64,000 nt of DNA from Sulfitobacter sp. W027 (GCF_025143985.1 NZ_CP083564.1:3298281-3362280); one strand, 5' to 3'; positions 9,915 through 18,755 are shown, numbered from the stretch's first letter. Made by a program: numbers and translations. Notes: generated by a model from the sequence alone, not told the origin.

Positions 9915-11567
9915 GTGTCGTCAAAGTCATTTAACAAGCGTACCGCCGCCACATTTTTTCTGGGCACTGCCATTTCAGGCAGCTGGTACACCGCAACTTC
10001 CGCACTAATTACCGGCCAGACTGGGGAAATTATTCCCGTGGTCGGCGCTATCGTTCTGGCGGGGCTGACGCCTCTTGCCGTGAATGCATTGCGACCCGGA
10101 GACGATAGGGTCTCTGGCAAACACTATATGGCACAACGGCTTAAGGCTTTTGACAGCCATGCCATCGTCAACATTGTCGATCCCGAGGGTTTGCTGGAAC
10201 AGGTAAACGACCGCTTTATCGAACTGACGGGCTATACCCGCGCGCAGCTGATCGGCCAACCTGTTTCGATGCTTTACCAAGAAGAGTTTCGCGAACTCGC
10301 TACAAAAATTCGCGCGACATTGATGCAAGGCAAGACATGGCAGGGCGAGACCCCGATGCGCTGCGCCGACGGGCGGGTGATCCAAACGCAATGCACAGTG
10401 ATGCCGCTTTTCGACAAGAAAGGGGCTTGGGCCGGGTCGATCTCTGCCCGCACCGATGTGACCCACGCGAATGAGCTTTTGGCCGAGCGTGACACGTCTG
10501 AAACCCTCTACGAACTGCGCGATGACATCTGGATCGTCGATGCCGAGACGCATTGCTTTAGCTATATGAACCGCGTCGCAATGAGCCGCACCGGCTGGCA
10601 CAGTGACTCCTACTCAAAGCGAACGCTTGAAGACCTTGCTAAGAAAAGCGGCAATCAAACCGTGCTGGATGCCTGTCGCTCCCTCGCCACCGCGGGCAAG
10701 ACGATGACCCAGTTTGACACCGAACTGTTTGGCAATCACTTTCAGGTTACCATCAAACTGCTGCCCATCGGCGGTACGGCGGGGCGTTTTCTGATCATGC
10801 TGCACGACATCTCGGACATCATCAACGAAGAGCGGATGAAGTCCGAGTTTATCTCGATGGTCAGCCACGAACTGCGCTCGCCGCTCACGTCGATCAAGGG
10901 GTCTATGGGGCTGCTCTTGTCACGGGCGGCGGGTGAACTGCCCAGCAAGGCGCGCGCATTGTTGGAGATATCGCACCGCAATGCCGACCGCTTGGTGTTG
11001 ATCATCAACGACATTCTCGATCTGGAAAAAATCGCAAACGGGCGGTTGGAGTTTAATCTCGAAGAAACTGATATCGCAGAGCTTCTTCGCGAAACCAGCG
11101 CGGCTAATTCCTCGCTTGAACAGCGGCATGGCGTGCGCATTCATGTTGAGAATAACGATAGCCCGATGCAGGTCACCACGGATCCAAACCGGGTCATTCA
11201 GGTGCTGACCAACCTCCTGTCCAACGCAGCCAAATTTTCAAAACCCGGAGAGCGGATCACCATTCGCGCTGAAGAGAATGAGGATGAACTGCGCATCTCT
11301 GTGACGGACCGCGGCCCGGGCATTCCCGCCTCCGAGGAGCATAAAGTCTTCCAGCGGTTTGCCGATCTGTCCAACTCCAACCGGGCGGATAAGGGCGGCA
11401 CCGGGCTGGGTCTGAGCGTCTGCAAAGCAATCGTTGAAAATCTTGGCGGTAAAATAGGTTTTGACAGCCGCGAGGGATTTGGTACGACATTTTACTTTAC
11501 CCTGCCGAAGAAAAATTCTCAGGTAGCGGCAGAGGAACCGGCTTCGTTGCTGCGCGAAGCCTCCTAG
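9915..11567 (+). CDS. PAS-domain membrane histidine kinase
   Basis: A sensor kinase of about 550 residues. Two hydrophobic segments near the N terminus (FFLGTAISGSWYTATSALI and IIPVVGAIVLAGLTPLAV) are followed by a PAS domain (AIVNIVDPEGLLEQVNDRFIELTGY), a second PAS-like region, HisKA with SEFISMVSHELRSPLTS, and HATPase_c with NLLSNAAKFSKPGE and KGGTGLGLSV. There is no receiver. I place the start at the GTG at 9915, 8 bases after GAGG. The in-frame ATG at 9870 adds 15 residues but has no ribosome site. It ends 12 bases before a receiver gene, its likely partner. Confidence 0.9.
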   Translation: MSSKSFNKRTAATFFLGTAISGSWYTATSALITGQTGEIIPVVGAIVLAGLTPLAVNALRPGDDRVSGKHYMAQRLKAFDSHAIVNIVDPEGLLEQVNDRFIELTGYTRAQLIGQPVSMLYQEEFRELATKIRATLMQGKTWQGETPMRCADGRVIQTQCTVMPLFDKKGAWAGSISARTDVTHANELLAERDTSETLYELRDDIWIVDAETHCFSYMNRVAMSRTGWHSDSYSKRTLEDLAKKSGNQTVLDACRSLATAGKTMTQFDTELFGNHFQVTIKLLPIGGTAGRFLIMLHDISDIINEERMKSEFISMVSHELRSPLTSIKGSMGLLLSRAAGELPSKARALLEISHRNADRLVLIINDILDLEKIANGRLEFNLEETDIAELLRETSAANSSLEQRHGVRIHVENNDSPMQVTTDPNRVIQVLTNLLSNAAKFSKPGERITIRAEENEDELRISVTDRGPGIPASEEHKVFQRFADLSNSNRADKGGTGLGLSVCKAIVENLGGKIGFDSREGFGTTFYFTLPKKNSQVAAEEPASLLREAS

Positions 11568-11579
11568 AGAGAGTATGGA

Positions 11580-11951
11580 ATGATCAAACTGCTGCACGTC
11601 GAGGATGACGCGGATATTCGGGAAATTGCGCTGATGGCGCTAGAGCTCAGCGGCGATTTCGACGTCGTTCAATGCGAGACCGGGGAAGCTGCGCTGAAGC
11701 AAGTTCAGTCCTACACGCCTGATGTAATCCTGCTCGACATGATGATGCCCGGCATGACGGGTCGTCAGACCCTTGAGAAGATGCGCGAAATGGATAGCCT
11801 GCGCGATGTTCCGGCGATCTTTATGACCGCCCGCGCCCAGCATAACGAAATTGAAGAGCTGCGCGATCTGGGGGCCGCTGATGTGATCAGCAAGCCCTTT
11901 GACCCCATCGCTCTGGCTGATCAGGTCAAAGCCGCGATGCAGGCCGCCTGA
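11580..11951 (+). CDS. Single-domain response regulator
   Basis: A 123-residue stand-alone CheY-like receiver. The acidic pocket is EDD (residues 8-10), the phospho-acceptor is D53 in VILLDMMMPGMTG, the Thr switch is in FMTAR and the conserved Lys is K105 in ISKPFDP. There is no output domain. It follows the PAS kinase by 12 bases and is presumably cotranscribed and phosphorylated by it, or acts as a shuttle in a phosphorelay with the Hpt protein encoded convergently just downstream. Confidence 0.93.
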   Translation: MIKLLHVEDDADIREIALMALELSGDFDVVQCETGEAALKQVQSYTPDVILLDMMMPGMTGRQTLEKMREMDSLRDVPAIFMTARAQHNEIEELRDLGAADVISKPFDPIALADQVKAAMQAA

Positions 11952-12041
11952 GCCTGCGTCTCGTCAGCCTGCCTATGAGGGCGGCTAGTCGGGATACTGA
12001 ATGAATGAGGACGTGCCCGCCAAGGCACTTTCGCCACGCCA

Positions 12042-12401
12042 TTAGGCGTGGGCGTCGATTTCCTGACGGCAGTGGGCGACGAACCCATCCAGTTCCGAGA
12101 TGATCTCGATCGGGCAATCCGCTCGGTTGGCGCTTGGCCCGGCCAAATGGTCGACGATCTGCGTCTCACATTTCCGCGCCAAACGGCCAAGCTCTTCAAA
12201 CCCCAGCGACCCTGCACTGCCTGCGATCTGGTGCAGGATGGCCTGCGCGCTTGCCAAATTGCCCTTGATCTCTTCCACGGTCGTCCCGTCCCACGCGGCC
12301 AGTCCATGGCTTGCGATCAACGTCTGACGCTCGGTCAGCATTTCGACAAAGCGCTTGCGGATGCGCTCTATGCCGGGAAGTTCAGCTAACATTTTAGTCA
12401 T
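12042..12401 (-). CDS. Hpt histidine phosphotransfer protein
   Basis: A 119-residue, all-helical Hpt-domain protein. The signature HQIAGSAGSLGFEELG carries the phosphorylatable His at H57, with the usual Gly-Ser and following Leu-Gly. It overlaps the end of the receiver/GGDEF-like gene by 4 bases (ATGA), so the two are translationally coupled. It lacks kinase or receiver domains and would pass phosphate between the hybrid kinase receiver and other receivers in the cluster. A few in-frame residues upstream of the core could be trimmed by a later ATG (MLAEL). Confidence 0.88.
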   Translation of the reverse strand: MTKMLAELPGIERIRKRFVEMLTERQTLIASHGLAAWDGTTVEEIKGNLASAQAILHQIAGSAGSLGFEELGRLARKCETQIVDHLAGPSANRADCPIEIISELDGFVAHCRQEIDAHA

Positions 12402-13369
12402 GCCTGTTGATCATTCTGCCAAAAGTCATTGAGCGATTTCGTATGCGCTGCACTGGCTGCCTCTGCACTTGCATGGGCTTGCGCCAGCGCGTCCATGACG
12501 GAGTTGCCGCTCTTCCAGATCAGCCGAACGCCTTCGCCCGCGCTGACACGCGGGTGAACGCGCTCGCCATTATTGTCGAACAATTCCGTTTGAGACAACT
12601 CAAAGTTAACCGCATCCATCAGCCCGCGCATATCCGGACGCCAGCCGCTTTCCGTGATGCAAACGAACGTGCCATTGCCCGCGTAGGACATCAGAACTTG
12701 ATGATCCACCAGCGTATCAGACAGTATCTCAGCCACGTCGGACACAAGGCTGTAGAACTCGAAAGAGGTCATTGTCGCGTGGAAGGCGTCAACTTCGCGA
12801 ATGGTAAAGGCAAAGGCCGTGGAGCCGAAAAGCGCGCTGCGCGAAAGCTGCGCCACATAGTTCTCCATCGCCGTATAGTCGATCACATTGTCGACGTCAT
12901 AAATCGGGATCGGCTCAAACAGCTCCATATGGGTCGCTTGATCGGCGATTGTCTTGGCGGCAAAGATTTTCTTTGTCCGCTGCTGACGCTCTTTCACCAT
13001 GCCTTCGACCAGCCCGATGCGTGACTTTAGCTCTGCGATCTCGAAAGGTTTGGTCACATAGTCGGTTGCCCCGGCCGCAAAGGCCGCGTCGATGTAGCGT
13101 TTGTCGGACATCGCGGTCAGCATCAGGATCGGCGTATCAGCGTGGCGCGAGGAATTGCGAATGCGCTGCGCCAGTTCGATCCCATCCATCCCTGGCATCT
13201 GGATATCAAGCATGAAGCAATCCACTGGCCCAAGGCTCGGATCACCCAACATATCAAGCGCATGCAGAGCCGATGAGGCGGTCGTCAGTTCATGCGCGCC
13301 GATGATCTCAACAAATTGCCCGAGCAATTCGAGGATAATCGGATCGTCATCCACCGCCAGAATTCTCAT
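12398..13369 (-). CDS. Response regulator with degenerate GGDEF-like output
   Basis: A 323-residue protein. The N-terminal receiver is intact: DDD at 7-9, phospho-acceptor D55 in CFMLDIQMPGMDG, TAM switch and K107 in VTKPFE. The region from about 165 to 310 follows a diguanylate cyclase layout (AFAFTIREVDAFHATM, then VSDVAEILSDTL, then a beta hairpin), but the GGDEF loop reads AGNGTF at 230-235, so catalysis is unlikely. It may bind a nucleotide or a protein instead. The start at 13369 places VDDD at the normal position; an upstream start would add 12 residues. It is translationally coupled to the Hpt gene. Confidence 0.85.
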   Translation of the reverse strand: MRILAVDDDPIILELLGQFVEIIGAHELTTASSALHALDMLGDPSLGPVDCFMLDIQMPGMDGIELAQRIRNSSRHADTPILMLTAMSDKRYIDAAFAAGATDYVTKPFEIAELKSRIGLVEGMVKERQQRTKKIFAAKTIADQATHMELFEPIPIYDVDNVIDYTAMENYVAQLSRSALFGSTAFAFTIREVDAFHATMTSFEFYSLVSDVAEILSDTLVDHQVLMSYAGNGTFVCITESGWRPDMRGLMDAVNFELSQTELFDNNGERVHPRVSAGEGVRLIWKSGNSVMDALAQAHASAEAASAAHTKSLNDFWQNDQQA

Positions 13370-13605
13370 TGCATTTCTCCACAGATCAAAATCTTTGGGC
13401 CCCAAACTGTTCAGGCCGCTGCTTTCCCCTAATTTCCCTGTGAACTGTGGCCTAATTTGGGCGAATTTTTAGTAAATAGGCGACAAACCGGGGCACTGTT
13501 TCCATTCCTGAGCATTTTATCCGCATGAACGCCCGTCATTACCGAATTTTAAGTTTTCATCGGTCGTCTTGCCGTTCGCCGCACGGGAATGATTCCCTAA
13601 CGCAA

Positions 13606-13631
13606 ACGGCCCGACGTTTCCGCCGGGCCGT
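13606..13631 (-). terminator. Terminator after the atf aminotransferase gene
   Basis: A perfect 8-bp inverted repeat, ACGGCCCG at 13606-13613 and CGGGCCGT at 13624-13631, with a 10-base loop. Read on the minus strand it follows the aminotransferase stop codon by about 23 bases and continues into TTTGCG, a short T-run typical of weak intrinsic terminators. The remaining 13370-13605 holds no gene that I can support; it is the upstream region of the leftward receiver gene. Confidence 0.7.
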
Positions 13632-13654
13632 CCTTTAAACCATTCTTTCAGGCC

Positions 13655-15025
13655 TCAGCCCAAGGTCGCCTTGATCGCGTCGGCGGTGGCACCCACGACC
13701 GTATCCGCTTCTTCTCGGGTCAGGCAGAAGGGCGGCGCAAAGCCGATGATGTCGCCTTGGGGCATGGCGCGGGCGATGACGCCTGCTTTGACCATATCGC
13801 CAACGATGGTTGGGACCACTTTACGCGATGGATCAAACTGCGTGCGGCCTTCACGGTCCTCAACCAGTTCTACGGCGCAGAGCATCCCTTCGCCGCGAAT
13901 GTCGCCCACCTTGGGGTGGTCGCCCAATGCGGCCTTCATCTGCGCATTCAGATAGCCGCCCACGTCCGAGGCATTCTCGATCAGCTTCAGATCGTCGATC
14001 AGCTTGAGGTTCGCGATCCCCGCAGCCGCGCCGATGGGGTGGGCCGAATAGGTCCAGCCGTGGCCGATGGGACCGTTTTCATCGGTTCCCTGCTCCAGCA
14101 CCTTCCACATCTTGTCACCCACAATGGAGCCCGACAGCGGCGCATAGGCCGAGGTCAAACCCTTGGCGATGGTGATCAGATCAGGTTTCATACCGTAGTG
14201 ATCCGAGCCGAACATCGAGCCCAGACGGCCAAAGCCGGTAACGACCTCATCCGCGACCAGCAGAATGTCGTGCTTGTTCAGCACCTCCTGCACGGCGGCC
14301 CAATAGCCTTCGGGCGGCGGCACGATGCCCCCGGTGCCCAGAACCGGCTCCCCGATGAAAGCGGCGATGGTGTCGGCACCTTCGCGTTCGATCAGCGCCT
14401 CAAGCTCACCTACCAGATGCGCGGTGAACTCCGCTTCGCTCATGTTCGCGTCGGGGCGGCGGTAGTAATAGGGCGCGTCGGTGTGGACCACCTGTGCCAG
14501 CGGCAGGTCGAACTTCTTGTGGAACAGCTCCAGCCCAGTCAGCGAGCCCGTCACCAGACCAGACCCATGATAGCCACGCCAGCGCGAGATGATCTTTTTC
14601 TTCTCGGGGCGGCCAAGGATGTTGTTGTAGTACCAAATCAGCTTGACGTTGGTCTCATTCGCGTCCGACCCGCCAAGGCCGAAATAGACCTTGCTCATGC
14701 CCGCAGGCGCACGGTCGAGGATCATCTTGGACAGGGTGATGCTCGCCTCGGTGCCATGGCCGACATAGGAGTGGTAATAGGCCAGCTCATGCGCCTGTTC
14801 GGAAATCGCCTCGGCGATCTCGGTCCGGCCATAGCCGACGTTGACGCAGTAGAGGCCCGCAAAGGCGTCAAGCAACTGGTTGCCATCGCGGTCGGTGATA
14901 TGGCTGCCCTTGGCGGTCTTGATCACACGGGTCGGGCTTTCGCCACGGGCGTGCTGCGCCAGATGGGTGGAGGGGTGAAAGAAATTCTCACGGTCCCATT
15001 GTTCGAGCATATCGTTCTTCAGCAT
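13655..15025 (-). CDS. atf: Aminotransferase of the ectoine-degradation cluster (DABA transaminase)
   Basis: A 456-residue class III, PLP-dependent aminotransferase. It has the cofactor region DEVVTGFGRLGSMFG and the Schiff-base lysine in TIAKGLTSAYAPL, and ends in FAPPFCLTREEAD. Close relatives include omega-transaminases of the putrescine/pyruvate type. In this context (ssd, asnC, enuR, ueh, eut) it matches Atf/DoeD, which converts L-2,4-diaminobutyrate from ectoine breakdown to aspartate semialdehyde. It lies 47 bases downstream of ssd on the same strand and is followed by a terminator. The substrate is inferred from context; a polyamine or GABA transaminase role cannot be excluded. Confidence 0.85.
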   Translation of the reverse strand: MLKNDMLEQWDRENFFHPSTHLAQHARGESPTRVIKTAKGSHITDRDGNQLLDAFAGLYCVNVGYGRTEIAEAISEQAHELAYYHSYVGHGTEASITLSKMILDRAPAGMSKVYFGLGGSDANETNVKLIWYYNNILGRPEKKKIISRWRGYHGSGLVTGSLTGLELFHKKFDLPLAQVVHTDAPYYYRRPDANMSEAEFTAHLVGELEALIEREGADTIAAFIGEPVLGTGGIVPPPEGYWAAVQEVLNKHDILLVADEVVTGFGRLGSMFGSDHYGMKPDLITIAKGLTSAYAPLSGSIVGDKMWKVLEQGTDENGPIGHGWTYSAHPIGAAAGIANLKLIDDLKLIENASDVGGYLNAQMKAALGDHPKVGDIRGEGMLCAVELVEDREGRTQFDPSRKVVPTIVGDMVKAGVIARAMPQGDIIGFAPPFCLTREEADTVVGATADAIKATLG

Positions 15026-15072
15026 TGGTCTTTCCTTTCTTCCGACGCGCCTTTGCGCCGTATCTTCAAATC

Positions 15073-16557
15073 TCAGGCCCAGTCACGGCAGACGTATTTG
15101 ACTTCCGTAAAGGCTTCGAGCCCCAGCCGCGATCCCTCGCGCCCGATCCCCGATTGTTTCGTGCCGCCAAAGGGGATCGGCGCGCCGGTCACCTTGGTGC
15201 GGTTGACCGCCACCATGCCGAAACACAGCGCCCGGCTGGCACGGTAGATGCGGCGTGGGTCTTGGCTGTGGACATAGGCCACCAACCCATACTCCGTGTC
15301 ATTGGCCCGTGTGATCGCCTCATCCTCGCTGTCGAAGGCCGCGATGGCGGCCACGGGGCCAAAGGTTTCCTCACGCATGATCAGCGCGTCGGCAGGCACA
15401 TCCGCCAGCACCGTCGGTTCAAAGAACAGCGGCCCTGCTGCGTGCCGTTTGCCACCACAGAGCAGCCGCGCCCCACGGTCAAGCGCATCTTTGACGTGTT
15501 CCTCTTGTTTGGCGACCGCTTTCTCGTTCATCAGCGGGCCGATGTCGGGATCATCCGCGCCGATGCCCACGGTCAGCGCCTGCGTCGCTGCGGTGAATCG
15601 CTCGCAGAAGGTCGCATAGCTGTCTCGGGCAATGAAGAAGCGGTTGGCACCGAGGCAGTCCTGACCGGAGGTGGCGAACTTGGCCTTGATCGCCTCTTCG
15701 ACCGCGCGGTCCATATCGGCATCATCGAACATGATGAAAGGCGCATGACCGCCGAGTTCCAGCACCAGACGTTTCACACTGTCGGATGCCTGACGATACA
15801 GCAGCTTGCCGATCTCGGTAGACCCGGTGAAGGAGATGGCCCGCACGCGGTTGTCCTCCATCCACGGCTGCACGATCTCCGGCGCTTTGCCGGTGACGAC
15901 GTTGAACACGCCTTTCGGCAGCCCCGCCTGTTCGCCCAATTCGGCCAGAGCCAGCGCCGAGAATGGCGTCTCTGCCGAAGGATGTGCCACCACCGTACAG
16001 CCTGCCGCCAGCGCCGCGCCCGCCTTACGAGTCAGCATGGCGGAGGGGAAGTTCCACGGGGTGATCAGCGCGGCCACGCCCACCGGCTCGCGCCAGATTT
16101 CCACCTCGGCATCCGGCAGATGCGAGGTGACGCCTTCGATGTTCGGGCGGCGGGCCTCTTCGGAATAGAACTCAAAGAAGGACGCGGCATAGTCGATCTC
16201 GCCACGCGATTCTGAAATGGGTTTGCCCTGTTCGGCGGTCATGATCCGCGCCAGATCCTCGCGGTTTTCCAACATCAGATCGCGCCAGCGGCGCAGGATG
16301 GCACCACGCTCTTGCGGCAACAGCCCGGCCCAATGGGGGAAAGCGGCATGTGCAGCATCCACCGCGGCGCGGCTGTCGTCGGCGTTAAGCTTGGCAACCG
16401 ACCCCAAGACCGCACCGCTTGCCGGGTCAGTCACCTTAAAGTCGTCGCTCTGCGCGCCAGCAACCCATGCGCCGCCGACATAGGCGAAATGGCGGGCCAA
16501 CTCGCCCCGCGTCAGCGCGGGCAGACCATCGGCCGGGGTTGGGATCATCTTGGTCAT
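15073..16557 (-). CDS. ssd: Semialdehyde dehydrogenase of the ectoine-degradation cluster
   Basis: A 494-residue NAD(P)-dependent aldehyde dehydrogenase of the GabD (succinate semialdehyde dehydrogenase) clade. It has TPWNFPSAMLTRK for cofactor binding, catalytic Glu in LELGGHAPFIM, catalytic Cys in GQDCLGANRF, and EETFGPVAA. In ectoine catabolism the cluster enzyme (Ssd/DoeC) oxidises L-aspartate 4-semialdehyde to aspartate. It precedes atf in a leftward pair and is preceded by asnC, whose stop is 128 bases upstream. By sequence alone it would be called gabD; the ectoine role is inferred from the neighbours. Confidence 0.85.
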   Translation of the reverse strand: MTKMIPTPADGLPALTRGELARHFAYVGGAWVAGAQSDDFKVTDPASGAVLGSVAKLNADDSRAAVDAAHAAFPHWAGLLPQERGAILRRWRDLMLENREDLARIMTAEQGKPISESRGEIDYAASFFEFYSEEARRPNIEGVTSHLPDAEVEIWREPVGVAALITPWNFPSAMLTRKAGAALAAGCTVVAHPSAETPFSALALAELGEQAGLPKGVFNVVTGKAPEIVQPWMEDNRVRAISFTGSTEIGKLLYRQASDSVKRLVLELGGHAPFIMFDDADMDRAVEEAIKAKFATSGQDCLGANRFFIARDSYATFCERFTAATQALTVGIGADDPDIGPLMNEKAVAKQEEHVKDALDRGARLLCGGKRHAAGPLFFEPTVLADVPADALIMREETFGPVAAIAAFDSEDEAITRANDTEYGLVAYVHSQDPRRIYRASRALCFGMVAVNRTKVTGAPIPFGGTKQSGIGREGSRLGLEAFTEVKYVCRDWA

Positions 16558-16685
16558 CGGGCAACTCCTTGTGATGAATTGCCCCGAAGGTACGGTGCGA
16601 CGCGGCGCGGGTTTGACCGAATATCAGCCGATCGGCAGGAGGATCTGCGGCGCGGCACCCTACGCGCTGGAAAAACTACGGCGGC

Positions 16686-17177
16686 TCAGCTTTCGCCCTC
16701 GGGCAGCAGCAGCGACAGAGGCAGCGGTGCCGATTTGACCGATTTGGTGACCACATAGGTGAAATAGCGCGTCAGCCCGGCCTGCTGATCCAGCAGCGCA
16801 TCCATCAGACGCTGGTAACTGTCGATGTCGCGGGTGACGACCTGCAAAAGATAGTCAAAACCGCCGCCCAAAGCCCAGCACTGCACGATCTCATCATGCT
16901 GCGCGATCACGGCCTCGAACCGCTGAAACGCCTCGGCCCGGTGATTGCCCAGTTCGGCCTGCACAAAGACGGTGACATGCGGGGCGATGCGGCGCAGGGC
17001 GACATGGGCCTGATAGCCGGTAATGATGCCCGCAGACTCCAGCCGCGCCAGCCGTTCGCCGCAAGCGGTGGGACTAAGATGAACCTTGTCGGCAAGCGCA
17101 GATTTGGCGATGCGCCCCTCGCGAGAGAGGATCGATAGGACCGCGATATCGCGTTTATCCAGTTTGACAAAGCTCAT
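16686..17177 (-). CDS. asnC: Lrp/AsnC-family regulator of the ectoine cluster
   Basis: A 163-residue feast/famine regulator. An N-terminal winged helix-turn-helix (KLDKRDIAVLSILSREGRIAKSALADKVHLSPTACGERL) is followed by a RAM ligand-sensing domain with HVTVFVQAEL and WALGGGFDYLLQVV. I chose the ATG at 17177 (MSFVKLDKRD) because this is the usual domain start; a longer frame would enter the divergent enuR gene. It is transcribed away from enuR across only 64 bases and heads the ssd-atf side. In relatives AsnC activates ectoine catabolic genes. Confidence 0.88.
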   Translation of the reverse strand: MSFVKLDKRDIAVLSILSREGRIAKSALADKVHLSPTACGERLARLESAGIITGYQAHVALRRIAPHVTVFVQAELGNHRAEAFQRFEAVIAQHDEIVQCWALGGGFDYLLQVVTRDIDSYQRLMDALLDQQAGLTRYFTYVVTKSVKSAPLPLSLLLPEGES

Positions 17178-17212
17178 GGCAGTTTCATGCGAGCGCAGGT
17201 CAGACTTGTCAA

Positions 17213-17248
17213 TTGTCATGATTGTGGTGATCATCCCGATCATGACAA
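17213..17248. promoter_or_regulatory. 36-bp imperfect palindrome, candidate EnuR operator
   Basis: Perfect 10-bp arms TTGTCATGAT (17213-17222) and ATCATGACAA (17239-17248) enclose a 16-base centre that is itself partly symmetric around GATC. It lies in the asnC-enuR divergent region and its right arm covers the ATG at 17242. The same half-site recurs before uehA, which makes it a good candidate for EnuR binding and autoregulation. This is inferred from pattern sharing; no binding can be shown from sequence. Confidence 0.6.
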
Positions 17249-18618
17249 AATGGCGCCCAGACCCCGGATCCCTGACCCGACCTGCCTACCGATCACTCGT
17301 TCAGGCGATTGAAACGGCGATTCAAAATGGCGTGCTCAAACCCGGAGACCGGATGCCGACGCAGCGCCAACTGGCGTTCGATCTGTCGCTCAGCGTGCAA
17401 ACGGTCAGCCGCGCCTATGACAAGCTGGTCGAGGCGGGCAAGATCGTCGGCGAAGTCGGGCGTGGCACTTTTGTGCGTGCGGCGAGCGATGATATCTCCA
17501 TGCCCTTCGTCAGCCGCAAGGCCGCCGGGCGGTTGCTGGATATGTCGATCCTCAAACCTGTGCTGGATCACGCCCATGAAGAGGCAATGCAAAAGACGCT
17601 CCGCGCATTGGCACGCTCCTTGCCCCGCGCGATGATGGGCGGGTTTCGCCAAGACCTCCGCGCCGGAGACAGCAGCAGCGCGGTGCGGCGCTGGCTCTCG
17701 CTTTGCGGGTTGGATTTGGAGGGGATGGCGGTGATCCCGACCAACGGCAGCACCAGCGCGATGACCGTGGCGATGATGACGGCGGCCCAACCCGGTGATC
17801 TGATTGTGAGCGAAGACATCGGCCATCACACGCTGCGGCCCCTCGCCCGCTTTTTAGGCATCCGTGTGCAAGGGGTGAGCGTCGACGCAGGCGGCATCTG
17901 CCCCGAAGCGCTGGAGCGGGTCTGCGCGAAAGAGCCTGTCAAAGCCGTTTACCTGATCCCCAACGGGGCCAACCCGCTGGCCTTTACCATGACCGAAAGC
18001 CGCCGCGCCGCGGTGATCGAGGTGGCAAGACGCCATGACTTGCTAATCATCGAAAACCAATCATGGGGGCCGCTGCAAGACGCGCCGCCACCGCCGATTG
18101 CAGCCATGGCGCCGGAACGGGTACTCTATTTCACCAGCCTGACCAAATGTCTGATGCCGGGGCTGCGGGTCGGCTATCTGGTGGTGCCGGATCACCTTGG
18201 GGCATCGGCGGGCAACCGGCATATGGTGACCAATTGGATGGCCACTAATATGATGACCGAGATCGCGGGGCGCTGGATCGAAGAAGGCACTGCCCAGACT
18301 CTCCTCAACCGTCAGCAACTGGCCCTGCGCGACCGCGCCGATTTCGCCGCCAACGTCTTTCGCGGGCTCGACATGCGCACCAGCCCAAACGGGCTGCATC
18401 TTTGGCTGCCCTGCCACGACACCTACGAAGAGGCCGAACTGGTCAAATCCATCCGCGAAAGCGGCGTCGCCGTGGCCAATGGAGCCAGCTTTGCCATCGG
18501 CCCGCCGGACCGCCACCCCGGCCTGCGTATCGCTGTCGGGGGGCAATCCTTTCCTGAATTTGCCCGCGGGATTCGCATGATCGATGCAAGATTACGCAAC
18601 AGGGGTAGGACGGAGTGA
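17242..18618 (+). CDS. enuR: MocR/GntR-type regulator of ectoine catabolism
   Basis: A 458-residue MocR regulator. The N-terminal GntR winged helix (about 8-80; LKPGDRMPTQRQLAFDLSLSVQTVSRAYDKL) is fused to a fold-type I aminotransferase domain whose PLP lysine lies in FTSLTKCLMPGLRVGY. In related bacteria EnuR represses ueh/eut genes and responds to the catabolites N-alpha-acetyl-diaminobutyrate and diaminobutyrate through PLP. I use the ATG at 17242 (MTKWRPDPGS), where the GntR domain normally begins; an ATG at 17218 would add eight hydrophobic residues. Neither has a strong ribosome site. It is followed by the uehABC operon. Confidence 0.9.
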   Translation: MTKWRPDPGSLTRPAYRSLVQAIETAIQNGVLKPGDRMPTQRQLAFDLSLSVQTVSRAYDKLVEAGKIVGEVGRGTFVRAASDDISMPFVSRKAAGRLLDMSILKPVLDHAHEEAMQKTLRALARSLPRAMMGGFRQDLRAGDSSSAVRRWLSLCGLDLEGMAVIPTNGSTSAMTVAMMTAAQPGDLIVSEDIGHHTLRPLARFLGIRVQGVSVDAGGICPEALERVCAKEPVKAVYLIPNGANPLAFTMTESRRAAVIEVARRHDLLIIENQSWGPLQDAPPPPIAAMAPERVLYFTSLTKCLMPGLRVGYLVVPDHLGASAGNRHMVTNWMATNMMTEIAGRWIEEGTAQTLLNRQQLALRDRADFAANVFRGLDMRTSPNGLHLWLPCHDTYEEAELVKSIRESGVAVANGASFAIGPPDRHPGLRIAVGGQSFPEFARGIRMIDARLRNRGRTE

Positions 18619-18636
18619 CTGTGAGAGCGCCTCAAA

Positions 18637-18687
18637 TTGTCATGGATCAATATTCACATTGACATGATTGGGATCGGTTTAAATGAT
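18637..18687 (+). promoter_or_regulatory. uehA promoter with two half-sites matching the enuR palindrome
   Basis: TTGTCATG at 18637-18644 and TTGACATGAT at 18659-18668 are direct copies, 22 bp apart, of the arm of the palindrome at 17213-17248. The second copy contains TTGACA (18659-18664), a full match to a sigma-70 -35 box; 17 bases later AATGAT (18682-18687) could serve as -10 (4 of 6 matches). Binding there would occlude RNA polymerase, as expected for a repressor. Inferred from sequence only. Confidence 0.55.
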
Positions 18688-18755
18688 CTAATAGTCAGGA
18701 CATTAGTTTCGCTGCGGCCTTTGTGCTGCGCGGACAATAAATGAAAGGGAGTAAC

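Noticed and set aside
15073..16557. Calling the dehydrogenase gabD and its partner gabT (GABA degradation)
   Set aside because: Sequence alone would allow it, but the linked asnC, enuR, uehABC and eut genes match the ectoine cluster, where these positions are Ssd and Atf.
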